From Oligoflexia bacterium (GTDB lineage: Bacteria; Bdellovibrionota; Bdellovibrionia; JABDDW01), in NCBI GenBank assembly GCA_016715815.1, contig JADJXN010000005.1:88360-152359 (forward strand): 64,000 nt of DNA, given 5' to 3'. Below, piece after piece: positions 47,461 to 56,289 of this stretch. The notes under the pieces are model-generated. The model saw only the letters and a list, made by a program, of their open reading frames with translations. It was not told where the DNA came from and did not search any database. Position 1 is the stretch's first letter, and every line of letters starts with the position of its first letter. Position numbers and translations under genes: made by a program.

Positions 47461-47724
47461 TTAATGATTATGTTTTTCGCCATGTTTGTGTTTACCCTCA
47501 AATTTACCTTCTAATTTAGCATTGAAATCGGCGCAGGCCTTAGACACTTTGCCTTTGGGAGCCTCTTCAAGGCACTCATGTCTTTCGTGATCGTCCCTAA
47601 TTGTTGTACAAAACTCCTTAAGCTCTTTATCGCATACTTTCCAATCAATTTTTTCTTTTGCATATCCGTTGGTTGATAAAAATACTGCGGAAATTAATGT
47701 CATAATTGCGTAATTGTGTTTCAT
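47461..47724 (-). CDS. Small periplasmic Cys-rich protein with a His-rich tail
   Basis: 87 residues: signal peptide (IMTLISAVFLSTNGYA), four Cys in a regular pattern (KVCDKELKEFCTTIRDD, HECLEEA, KACADF) and a tail HKHGEKHNH that would bind divalent metal. It lies 12 bases after the RND pump gene's 3' end in the same direction and probably belongs to the metal efflux unit. Confidence 0.75.
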   Translation of the reverse strand: MKHNYAIMTLISAVFLSTNGYAKEKIDWKVCDKELKEFCTTIRDDHERHECLEEAPKGKVSKACADFNAKLEGKFEGKHKHGEKHNH

Positions 47725-47736
47725 AAAGTTCTCCTT

Positions 47737-50700
47737 TTAATGTGATATTCTTTGATTATATTTTAACATCCTGTTTTCAAAAATTAAGTAAAGTACCGGT
47801 AATACTACTAAGGTCAAAAGCGTTGATGAAATAAGACCACCAATTACTACTGTTGCTAAAGGTCTTTGCACTTCAGAACCAACACCAGTTGAGAGCATCA
47901 TTGGAATAAATCCAAAAATAGCTACTAAAGCTGTCATCAAAACAGGTCGCAATCTAATCATCGCAGCTTTTTTCACTAATTCCATGCCAGTTAAATGTTC
48001 TGTACTTCTAAGGTGATTAAAGTAATTAACCAAAACTACTCCGTTTAAAACTGCTATTCCACATAAAGCAATAAAGCCAATACCTGCGGAAATACTAAAC
48101 GGCAGGCCTCTGATCATTAAACTTACAATTCCACCAACCAAAGCAAGAGGAACACAACTGAAAATAAGAAGAGTCTGAGAGAGACTTCCAAAAGCTGCAT
48201 AAATCATAGCAAGCACAAGTGCTAGTGCTATAGGAGTTAAAATCATTAGCCTTTGTTTTGCGTTTTGAAGATTTTTAAAATTTCCACCCCAATCCACAAA
48301 ATATCCCGTTGGTATTTTAACTTTTTCTGAAACTAGTTTCTGAGCTTCATTAACAAAAGATTCGGTATCTCTACCACGTAAGTTAATCATAACTGTTGAG
48401 CGCCTAGATGAGTTTTCCCTATTGACCACACCATAGGTTTCTTGAAATCCAATTTTTGCTAAAGTAGAAAGTGGTGTTGTGGCATTAGCAGGCAATCCAA
48501 CCGGCAAATCTCTAATAACATCTAAATCTTGTCTATCCTTTTCACTCATTCTTACCACTAAAGGATATTTTCTTTCGCCAGCATATATATAGCCGGCTTC
48601 TTCACCACCGAGTGCTACAGAAATGGATTCCAATACATCGGACAAATTCGCACCATACTGTGCAAGTAACTCAGACTTAGGAACAATTCTAAGTACAGGG
48701 GAGGTGCCGGCCATATCAGACTCAACATCACCGGCACCCGGAACAGTTTCAACCACTTCACGAATTTCCATCGCTAAATTAGTTAGTGTTTTCAAATCAC
48801 TCCCATATATTTTTACAGCAACATCTGCCCGTGTTCCTTCAAGCAATTCATTAAATCTCATTTGAATTGGTTGAGAGGCTAGATAATTCATTCCGGGAAG
48901 GTTTTTTTCAAGCTTCTCAATTATCGCCTGAACAAGTTCCTCATAACTTCGTCTTGCCCATTTTACTTTTGGCCATTCAGATCTGGGTTTGAGCATAATA
49001 TAAGTATCAGCAACGTTCACACCCATCGGATCAGTGGCAACTTCAGATGTACCTAGCCTTGAAAAAACATCATGAACTTCTGGAAATTCTTTAACCAAAA
49101 CATCAGCTTTTTCCTGAAATTCTACCGCCTGAGATAAACTAATATTCACAGGTCTAATCATATGAAATGCAAAAGAGCCTTCTCCAAGTTGAGGCAAAAA
49201 TTCCGCCCCTCTTGTTACAAAAAGAATCAATCCAATTACAATTGAAGCAGCACCAATCCAGACTGTCTGTTTTTTCTTTCTTGTAGCTAAATCTAAAAGT
49301 GGGAGATACCGTTTTTGAAACCATTTCATTAGCTTAGGTTCTTTATCTTCAGAATTAGGCGAGAGTAACAAACTTGCCAAAGCTGGAGCAGTAGTAAAAG
49401 AAAGAATTAAAGCACCCACAACTGCAATTGCAAAAGTAGCTGCCATGGGAATAAACATTTTTCCTTCAATTCCTGTCAATGCAAAAATGGGAAGAAATAC
49501 TACTACAATGATTAATTCTCCAAAACCAGCTGCCACTCTGATTTCAACTGTAGCATGGTAAATTGCCTCTTTTAACTCTTCTTTCGTCAGGTTTCTTTTT
49601 AAAGATTTTACTTTTTCATGGATGTAACGAACACAGTTATCTAAAACAATAACAGTTCCATCTACAATGATTCCAAAATCAAGAGCCCCCAAACTCATGA
49701 GATTACCTGAAATTCCCAATGGCTTCATAATTGTAAACGTAAATAAAAGTGCAAAAGGAATCGTGAGCGCTGTAATAATTGCGGCTCTCACATTACCAAG
49801 CAAAAATAAAAGAATAACTACAACTAAGCCAGCCCCCATTAAAAGGTTATGCTCAACTGTGCCTAGAGTAGCATTTACAAGTTGGGATCTATCATAAACT
49901 GTTTTAAGTTCAATTTCTGGAGGCAATCCTTGTCTTATTTCTTTAATTTTATCATCAGCTCTAATTGAAACAGTTCTACTATTTTCACCAAGTAACATCA
50001 TTACAGTTCCTAAAACAGATTCGCGACCATTGTAAACAGCAGCGCCAGTTCTCAATTCTTTCCCTAACGTTACATTGGCAATGTCTTCAACTCTAATCAC
50101 CCTAAAATTATCTAAGGTTTTTACAGGAACCTGTTTAATGTCATGAACTGATTTTAATAGTCCAATCCCTTGGACTAAAAATTGCTCTCCTGTTTGCTCA
50201 ACGTAACCGCCTCCAACATTTTTATTTACTTTTTTTAAAGCTTCTTGAATTTCTCCAAAATGGACTCTATACGTAGCCATTTTTTTAGGATCAGGTTGAA
50301 TATGAAATTGTTTCTCAAATCCACCAGATGTATTGATTTCCGCAATTCCTTCTACGGTCAATAATCTAGGTTTTACAAACCAGTCTTGAAGAGCCTTTAA
50401 TTCCATAAGCTGCTCAAACCTTTCCTCTGGCTGAGTAGCAGGTTCTTTATACTCAATGACGTATTGATAAATTTCTCCAAGACCAGAAGAGATTGGTCCT
50501 AAACGTGGCTCTGCTCCAGCAGGCAAATTATTTTCAGCGGTCCGAAGTCTTTCAGTAACAAGCTGTCTGGCACGATAGATATCAACGCTGTCTTTAAATA
50601 CAACCGTGACCTGAGAAAGTCCAAATCTTGTTATTGAACGAACCTGTTCAACACCTCCCATACCTCTCATTGCTGATTCAATTGGAAAGGTAATGGTTCG

Positions 50701-50886
50701 TTCAATTTCCTCAGGTACTAAGCCATCAATTGTGGTATTGATTTGAACTTGATTGTTAGTAATATCAGGTACTGCATCAATTGGGAGATGCTGAAAACTA
50801 TATATTCCTCCTGCCACCAATAAAGCAGTAAAAAATAGAACAACACCCCGATGATATACTGAAAAATGAATAATTTTATTAATCAT
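47737..50886 (-). CDS. CusA/CzcA-family heavy-metal RND efflux pump
   Basis: About 1,049 residues from the ATG that gives MINKIIHFSVYHRGVVL; the frame opens 12 codons earlier inside the previous gene. Features include FFTALLVAGGIYSFQHLPI, the transport-helix motif GALDFGIIVDGTVIVLDN (the DFG(x)2D type proton-relay signature of heavy-metal RND pumps), MNLASQPIQMRFNELLEG-type pore segment, and SAGIGFIALCGIAVLNG. Its start overlaps the small adaptor-like gene. Metal specificity (Cu/Ag versus Zn/Co/Cd) not decided. Confidence 0.93.
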   Translation of the reverse strand: MINKIIHFSVYHRGVVLFFTALLVAGGIYSFQHLPIDAVPDITNNQVQINTTIDGLVPEEIERTITFPIESAMRGMGGVEQVRSITRFGLSQVTVVFKDSVDIYRARQLVTERLRTAENNLPAGAEPRLGPISSGLGEIYQYVIEYKEPATQPEERFEQLMELKALQDWFVKPRLLTVEGIAEINTSGGFEKQFHIQPDPKKMATYRVHFGEIQEALKKVNKNVGGGYVEQTGEQFLVQGIGLLKSVHDIKQVPVKTLDNFRVIRVEDIANVTLGKELRTGAAVYNGRESVLGTVMMLLGENSRTVSIRADDKIKEIRQGLPPEIELKTVYDRSQLVNATLGTVEHNLLMGAGLVVVILLFLLGNVRAAIITALTIPFALLFTFTIMKPLGISGNLMSLGALDFGIIVDGTVIVLDNCVRYIHEKVKSLKRNLTKEELKEAIYHATVEIRVAAGFGELIIVVVFLPIFALTGIEGKMFIPMAATFAIAVVGALILSFTTAPALASLLLSPNSEDKEPKLMKWFQKRYLPLLDLATRKKKQTVWIGAASIVIGLILFVTRGAEFLPQLGEGSFAFHMIRPVNISLSQAVEFQEKADVLVKEFPEVHDVFSRLGTSEVATDPMGVNVADTYIMLKPRSEWPKVKWARRSYEELVQAIIEKLEKNLPGMNYLASQPIQMRFNELLEGTRADVAVKIYGSDLKTLTNLAMEIREVVETVPGAGDVESDMAGTSPVLRIVPKSELLAQYGANLSDVLESISVALGGEEAGYIYAGERKYPLVVRMSEKDRQDLDVIRDLPVGLPANATTPLSTLAKIGFQETYGVVNRENSSRRSTVMINLRGRDTESFVNEAQKLVSEKVKIPTGYFVDWGGNFKNLQNAKQRLMILTPIALALVLAMIYAAFGSLSQTLLIFSCVPLALVGGIVSLMIRGLPFSISAGIGFIALCGIAVLNGVVLVNYFNHLRSTEHLTGMELVKKAAMIRLRPVLMTALVAIFGFIPMMLSTGVGSEVQRPLATVVIGGLISSTLLTLVVLPVLYLIFENRMLKYNQRISH

Positions 50887-51283
50887 CGTGGCCCTCTTCC
50901 TCTTCCCCTCCACCTTGCACATATACTTCTATAATTCTCAAAAATCCTAATTTGGAAATAATAATTTTATCATTTTCTTTAAGGTCTTTATGATCAAGAG
51001 GAACACTTTTGTACCAACCATCCCGAAGACGATAAAAAAACTTTTCACTCTTAGCGGAAGCAATTGCTTCCTTGGGAATTTCCATTGGTGCAGTATAATC
51101 TGCCGTTTTAAATCCAATCGTCTTAATTGCTTCATCAGAAAGTTTAAAACCAAGGGGCCCCTTTTCTGTGACACCTTTGTCTGGCCCTATCTGGGCACCT
51201 TCACCTTCACCGCCGCCATGTGAAAAAACATTTGCGGCAAAAAACAAAATCGAAAAGTACATAATAGAAATTAAAAACTTCAC
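50879..51283 (-). CDS. Very short CzcB/CusB-like periplasmic adaptor
   Basis: 134 residues with a signal peptide and a His/Gly/Glu-rich start (SHGGGEGEGAQIGPDKG). The segment FKLSDEAIKTIGFKTADYTA resembles the N-terminal lead of CzcB adaptors, and EKFFYRLRDGWYKSVPLDHK followed by LKENDKIIISKLGFLRIIEV resembles their C-terminal domain. The long hairpin, lipoyl and beta-barrel parts that normally bridge RND pump and TolC are missing. It sits exactly where the adaptor should be, between TolC- and CusA-type genes, overlapping both. Confidence 0.75.
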   Translation of the reverse strand: MKFLISIMYFSILFFAANVFSHGGGEGEGAQIGPDKGVTEKGPLGFKLSDEAIKTIGFKTADYTAPMEIPKEAIASAKSEKFFYRLRDGWYKSVPLDHKDLKENDKIIISKLGFLRIIEVYVQGGGEEEEGHDD

Positions 51284-52521
51284 TTTAAAAACTCCTCGGG
51301 ATCTTTACCAGATAGAAAATTAATCATTAGGTAACCATCAAGGGCTGTCATTTCATGTTCATGCTGGGAAGTAGTAAAATCATAAATCTGTCTATGCGCC
51401 TCAATAATAGTTGCACCAGATGTCAAGCCTTGTCTAAAAAGACTATCAATTAAATTATGCTTCTTTTTTAAACTATCACCATCAGATGATTTTTTTAAAG
51501 CTTCAACGGCTGACTCATATTTTTGAATTAGAATTTGATTTGCAAAGGGAGCTTTTTTTAAAGCATAATTATATTCATACTCAGACTTAATCAGATTTTT
51601 TCCAGCAAATTCTCTGGCCCCACCATTTAGAGAAAAGAGAGGAAGACTTACATTTAAATTAAATCCATAATTATAATATTGTGCTGGCCCCTCTGTATTT
51701 CTCTCAATTACTGGTCCTGCTGAAATTTTTGGCCACGAATCAACATTAGCAATGCCTTTTTCAGCTTCCGCTTTTTCTTTTTCAGCTTCAGCCTTTCGCA
51801 ATTCAAATGGAGCGCGGGAAAATTGAGTAACTTTGACTTCTGGCCAAGTTGATTTTAATGTTGGCAACCACTCTTTTTTTAATTCTAGTCTGTCACTAAA
51901 AACGGATTTATATTTTAACTCTATTTCCGCCTTCTCTATAGTGAGATGGTTTTTCTTAAGCTGATAATCTCCTTGAGCAAGTTGAACAAGGTTTAAAGTG
52001 ATTTCCTGCTCAGGACCACGTGCACGTCTGGATTTAAATTGATTTTCAATTTTTGAGAATGTTCCCATGGCATCAGTAGCTATTTCAAGTTCTTCAGTAA
52101 GTTGTCGCAGTCTATAAAGGTCTTTAATGACTTGAAGTTTAACTTTAAATTCTTTTTCTTCAGCATCAACCTTTAAGCTTTTTTCCTCAGATTTACCTAG
52201 CCCTGATAGAGCTGGACGTTTTACAAGCCACTCGGTCAAATCAACTGTAACTCCAACCTCAGTACTACCATTATTTTCCCCAGCTCTAGTACCAGCAACG
52301 CTTTTTAATGATACTTGTGGATTAGGCCACTGGTTAATTTTAGCACGAGCCGCTGATGCTATTTCATGGTTAACTTGAGATGATTTGTAATCAGGATGAT
52401 TTTGCAAAATACATCCGTACAAATCCCTTGTGGATTTAATAGCTTTACAAATAGGCACTTCATTTTGTGCCCACGCACCATTGGAAAAATATAAAATTAT
52501 TGTTAAAACTAAAAAGCGCAA
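51280..52521 (-). CDS. TolC-family outer-membrane efflux protein (CzcC-like)
   Basis: 413 residues with a signal peptide (LVLTIILYFSNGAWA) and the repeated coiled-helix pattern of TolC proteins: NHEIASAARAKINQWPNPQV, then two long helix blocks ending GLTSGATIIEAHRQIYDFT. It overlaps the small adaptor-like gene by four bases, giving the order tolC-adaptor-cusA. Confidence 0.9.
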   Translation of the reverse strand: MRFLVLTIILYFSNGAWAQNEVPICKAIKSTRDLYGCILQNHPDYKSSQVNHEIASAARAKINQWPNPQVSLKSVAGTRAGENNGSTEVGVTVDLTEWLVKRPALSGLGKSEEKSLKVDAEEKEFKVKLQVIKDLYRLRQLTEELEIATDAMGTFSKIENQFKSRRARGPEQEITLNLVQLAQGDYQLKKNHLTIEKAEIELKYKSVFSDRLELKKEWLPTLKSTWPEVKVTQFSRAPFELRKAEAEKEKAEAEKGIANVDSWPKISAGPVIERNTEGPAQYYNYGFNLNVSLPLFSLNGGAREFAGKNLIKSEYEYNYALKKAPFANQILIQKYESAVEALKKSSDGDSLKKKHNLIDSLFRQGLTSGATIIEAHRQIYDFTTSQHEHEMTALDGYLMINFLSGKDPEEFLK

Positions 52522-52563
52522 AAGATCCTCCTAAAAAAGTAAATTTATGAAATCAATCAAAAA

Positions 52564-52881
52564 TTAACTTAGTGGAGGTCTAAATGGGCCTTCTAAAAAT
52601 GTTCTACCGGCTGAAAAGCGATAGTTAAAATTGTTAATCGCCTCAAAACTAAAAAAGTTAAAATCAGCAAGACTTATTGTGGTTGCGATTTGGTGCAGAC
52701 AGTGAGCATAGCAATGATGATTTTTGTGATCAGATGAACTATTTTGATCATTATTGTTTTGAGTACAATGCTCAAGCAATGTGCTATCCCACTCTGATTT
52801 TGAGTCAAAACAATGACCAGATAAGGCAACAGAGCTTACCAAAAAAGTAGTCATTAATAATATAGCGCTCAAAACTTTCAT
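52564..52881 (-). CDS. CzcI-like small His/Cys-rich periplasmic protein
   Basis: 105 residues: signal peptide (LSAILLMTTFLVSSVALS), then a His/Cys-rich segment (SSDHKNHHCYAHCLHQ) and a tail ending EGPFRPPLS. Such short proteins with an RPP tail sit upstream of Czc-type efflux genes and are thought to affect induction or bind metal. 42 bases before the TolC gene, same direction. Confidence 0.72.
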   Translation of the reverse strand: MKVLSAILLMTTFLVSSVALSGHCFDSKSEWDSTLLEHCTQNNNDQNSSSDHKNHHCYAHCLHQIATTISLADFNFFSFEAINNFNYRFSAGRTFLEGPFRPPLS

Positions 52882-52964
52882 ATTTTTAGAGATTAAAATC
52901 CTATTTTTATTTAGTCAAACTTATTTGCTTTAATAAAACAAAGGGGGGCATAGCCCCCCAAACA

Positions 52965-53399
52965 TTACCTACGATCAACAGCATGAACATGCGAACTTTG
53001 CCTTTCTTCGGGCAAAATATGACCCTCGGGCTCCTGTTCGTTGAGAACCTCAAAGGAAATTACCTTTAAGTCCCCTCCCCAAAATAAGAATCGGGGCATC
53101 TTTTCAGCTTTGAGTTGGATCACCAAATCCTTTTCTTTTGAACAATGAAGTTTTTTAAGTTCTTCCCCATTTGAAAGTACATACACATCACCACTGCCAT
53201 TGACTGTAAACTTTAAATCAGAATCACAACTCTGCGCCTGATGGGGTTTGCTTTTTACAATACCCGTAAAGTTCACAATTTCTGGTTCGTAGGGCTTTTC
53301 AGATCGTTGAGATCGCTCCATTCCACCACCTCCAGGACGAGCGAAACTTGTTAATGGCAATAATGTAAGGACGCACAAAACTACAAACTTAGTTTTCAT
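52965..53399 (-). CDS. Secreted protein of unknown function
   Basis: 144 residues: signal peptide (VVLCVLTLLPLTSFA), a Gly/Arg-rich RPGGGGMERSQRSEKP segment, then a beta-rich domain (IVNFTGIVKSKPHQAQSC, VNGSGDVYVLSNGEELKK) and a His-containing tail. No family recognised; lies between the two CzcI-like genes. Confidence 0.66.
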   Translation of the reverse strand: MKTKFVVLCVLTLLPLTSFARPGGGGMERSQRSEKPYEPEIVNFTGIVKSKPHQAQSCDSDLKFTVNGSGDVYVLSNGEELKKLHCSKEKDLVIQLKAEKMPRFLFWGGDLKVISFEVLNEQEPEGHILPEERQSSHVHAVDRR

Positions 53400-53452
53400 A
53401 GAAAATCTCCTATTTAAATTGATTAATTTTTAGAAACGAATTTGCTTAAAAA

Positions 53453-53764
53453 TTAAGCAATAGGAGGTCGTAATAGATCTTTGGTGAAATCCGAAAGAAT
53501 CGGAATTTGATTAAAGGAAACAAAAGCCTGTGTAATCAAATAAGTTTTAGAATTTGTTTTTGCTGAAAGAAGACCACAATGTCCCAGATGACAGTGGTTA
53601 ATGTTACATTGAGAATGAGATTGGTCTTGATGAGAAGAGTTATCGGCAGAGGGATGATCAAAATGAGTAATTGTGGAAGTTTGTTGACAACCAACAACAT
53701 TGCTCTCAGCTACATATGTGGCCAAAATTGTTAATATAAATATAAGAACTATTGATACTTTCAC
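53453..53764 (-). CDS. Second CzcI-like His/Cys-rich periplasmic protein
   Basis: 103 residues: signal peptide, His/Cys cluster (SSHQDQSHSQCNINHCHLGHC) shortened here to its core HCHLGHC, and a tail ending DLLRPPIA, matching the RPP end of the 52564-52881 protein. Directly follows the P-type ATPase gene in the same direction. Confidence 0.72.
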   Translation of the reverse strand: MKVSIVLIFILTILATYVAESNVVGCQQTSTITHFDHPSADNSSHQDQSHSQCNINHCHLGHCGLLSAKTNSKTYLITQAFVSFNQIPILSDFTKDLLRPPIA

Positions 53765-53820
53765 TTCTACCCTCTCACCTAGATTATACGGCAGAATTAC
53801 AAAATAAGTAAATACCCCAT

Positions 53821-55986
53821 TTAGGGCCTTAGACCCCTTAAAAGCCTCAGGCCATTAAAAATTACTGCAAATGATGCCCCCATATCTGCTGCAATGGCGC
53901 CCCATAAAGATGAATGTCCAGCAAATGTTAGAACCATAAATAGAGCTTTTACAGCTAATGAAAAACCAATATTTTGCTTAATTACACCCATAGTTTTTTT
54001 GGAGTGTTTAATGAGCCAGGGTATTTTAGAAATATCGTCATTCATTAATGCAATATCTGCACTTTCAATAGCAGCATCGCTTCCTGCAACACCCATCGCA
54101 ATTCCCATATTTGCGCGAGCCATTGCGGGAGCATCATTCACTCCGTCCCCTACCATTGCCACGACTTTATACTTGTCAACAAGCTCAACAATTCTTTGAA
54201 CTTTATCTTCGGGCAATAGTTCGGCGTAAAAATGATCAAGACCTACTTTATTAGCAATTAATTTTGCTGTTCCGGTATTGTCTCCTGTAAGCATAACAAT
54301 ATGCTTGATTCCACTTTTATGCAATTTAGCAATGATGTCTTTTGCTTCCTCACGTATTGTGTCTGAAAGTGCGATGAATCCACAAACATGCTCTTCATCA
54401 CCAATGACAACAATCGTGTGACCTTGATTAATTAAATTTTCCAAATCATTATGAGTTTTTTGGTCTTCTTGCCCCTTTTCCTCAAGGTAGCGATGAGACC
54501 CCAGCCAATAATTTTTATTTTGAATTTGTGCAGTTGCACCTTTGCCCTTAATTGTTTGGTAATTATTCGCGGGATTTATATTAATCCCCTGCGTTTTAGC
54601 ATGTTGTATAATAGCTTTTGCTATAGGATGTTCGCTTCTGCTTTCTATAGACGCAGCAATTTCTAAAAGTTCTCCCTCTGTATGATGATTTGATGGAATT
54701 ACACGTGAAACCGCCAATTCTCCTTTAGTAATAGTCCCTGTTTTATCAAGAGCTATTGCTTTCAAATGAGCTGGCAACTCAATATATTTACTTCCTTTTA
54801 TTAATACACCGTTTTTAGCAGCTGTGGTGAGGGCAGCAACAATACTTACTGGGGTAGAAATAACAAGAGCACATGGACAAGCAATAACCAAAAGAACTAG
54901 AGAACGATAAATCCATTGGCTCCAAATTCCATCCATAAATAACGGTGGGATAAACAAAACAAGCAGTGCTGTAACCATAACAACTGGAGTATAAATTTTT
55001 GCAAATTTCTCTACCCATTGTTCTGATGGAGCACGCTTTTCATGTGCGGAACTAACCAATTTAATAATGTTTGATAGAGTGGAGTTTTCAAAAATTTTTT
55101 CACATTTGATTTCTAAAGCACCGTCGCCGTTTATTGTCCCAGCATACACCCCTAAGCCTGGCGATTTTGCAATCGGCAAACTCTCACCTGTAATTGGTGA
55201 CTGATTTACTTCGCTATTTCCTTTAATGACAGTACCGTCAAGAGGAATTTTTTCTCCGGGTTTGACAATAAAAATCATTCCTATCTCAACTTGTGTAGCA
55301 AGAATTGTTTTTTCCTCGCCATTGGAAGTTAATACTCTTGCTGTATTAGGAGCCAATTCTAGAAGGGCTTTAGTTGCTCTTCTAGCCCGACCCACACTCC
55401 ATGCTTCTAAAGTTAAAGAGAATGAAAATAAAACTGTTACTGTTGCAGCCTCTAGCCACTCACCAATAATAGCAGCTCCAATAACAGCAATTGTCATCAG
55501 AAGATTCATGTCAGGGCGCATTTTTTTTAAAGAATAAAAGGCTTTAGGAAAAATAAACCAGCCGCCAGATAGTATGGAAATACAATAGATGAATATAGAA
55601 ATAGTGGGAAATTGATGCTGAGATGTTTCTTCACCCGCTAAAAAAGCATGCTTAAAACTGCCATGTAAAAACCAATGAATAAAAAAAGCTGCTAATAAGG
55701 ATACAATACTTGTTAGGGTCAGTGTAGCTTTAATTTTTCTTTTACTTGTTCCTATTTGCTGCGGGACTCCCCATGGAGTGGCCTTCATCCCGGTTTTTCC
55801 AACTGATTTTATTACGTCGGCGGAGTTTAACTTTTTATTTTGATTTTTAACGGATAACTTTCCATTGATTAAATCAAAAAATAAAAACTCTTCACCACCA
55901 ACCATTGGAGAAAGTTCACGTTTTAAAATTGCAATCTCTTCAGCACAATCCATTCCTTCAATTTTAAAATCCATATTTTTGTTCAT
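53821..55986 (-). CDS. Zn/Cd/Pb-type P-type ATPase (ZntA/CadA-like)
   Basis: 721 residues: an N-terminal HMA domain with GMDCAEEIAILKREL (Asp in place of one Cys, the ZntA-type site), the CPC transmembrane motif in VIACPCALVISTPVSIV, the phosphorylation site DKTGTITKGEL, GDGVNDAPAMARANMG and the TGEN-type actuator TGESLPIAK. Motif set is complete for a P1B-2 zinc/cadmium/lead exporter. It follows the small 76-residue gene by 31 bases. Confidence 0.93.
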   Translation of the reverse strand: MNKNMDFKIEGMDCAEEIAILKRELSPMVGGEEFLFFDLINGKLSVKNQNKKLNSADVIKSVGKTGMKATPWGVPQQIGTSKRKIKATLTLTSIVSLLAAFFIHWFLHGSFKHAFLAGEETSQHQFPTISIFIYCISILSGGWFIFPKAFYSLKKMRPDMNLLMTIAVIGAAIIGEWLEAATVTVLFSFSLTLEAWSVGRARRATKALLELAPNTARVLTSNGEEKTILATQVEIGMIFIVKPGEKIPLDGTVIKGNSEVNQSPITGESLPIAKSPGLGVYAGTINGDGALEIKCEKIFENSTLSNIIKLVSSAHEKRAPSEQWVEKFAKIYTPVVMVTALLVLFIPPLFMDGIWSQWIYRSLVLLVIACPCALVISTPVSIVAALTTAAKNGVLIKGSKYIELPAHLKAIALDKTGTITKGELAVSRVIPSNHHTEGELLEIAASIESRSEHPIAKAIIQHAKTQGININPANNYQTIKGKGATAQIQNKNYWLGSHRYLEEKGQEDQKTHNDLENLINQGHTIVVIGDEEHVCGFIALSDTIREEAKDIIAKLHKSGIKHIVMLTGDNTGTAKLIANKVGLDHFYAELLPEDKVQRIVELVDKYKVVAMVGDGVNDAPAMARANMGIAMGVAGSDAAIESADIALMNDDISKIPWLIKHSKKTMGVIKQNIGFSLAVKALFMVLTFAGHSSLWGAIAADMGASFAVIFNGLRLLRGLRP

Positions 55987-56017
55987 TCAAACTCCAATTT
56001 CCTGCGTTTCTTGCTTA

Positions 56018-56248
56018 CTATTTAAAAAAATTACTTAACCTTCCATCATCGCTTGTAATTAATTGCTCCTGCACTTCTTGAGGAACAATGTGATATACAT
56101 GTTCCACCTTTTTAGGTTCCCATTTTTGCCTTCGAATACGTGGAGGTACTTTTCTTAACATTCCCGATTTAGTTCGTTCACTTCTCCAACTTTCATCTGA
56201 TTTATTAACCAAATTATTTTTAATTTCTTGGATTTTTAATCTAATCAA
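56018..56248 (-). CDS. Small basic protein of unknown function
   Basis: 76 residues, highly charged, with a run of basic residues (KVPPRIRRQKWEPKKVEHVY) and an acidic C-terminus (VQEQLITSDDGRLSNFFK). No signal peptide and no recognised domain. It lies 41 bases after the response-regulator gene and before the P-type ATPase, all in one direction. Confidence 0.6.
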   Translation of the reverse strand: MIRLKIQEIKNNLVNKSDESWRSERTKSGMLRKVPPRIRRQKWEPKKVEHVYHIVPQEVQEQLITSDDGRLSNFFK

Positions 56249-56289
56249 TCATTTCTCCTGGAAGTTTAGACATTTCTTAAAAATAGATT

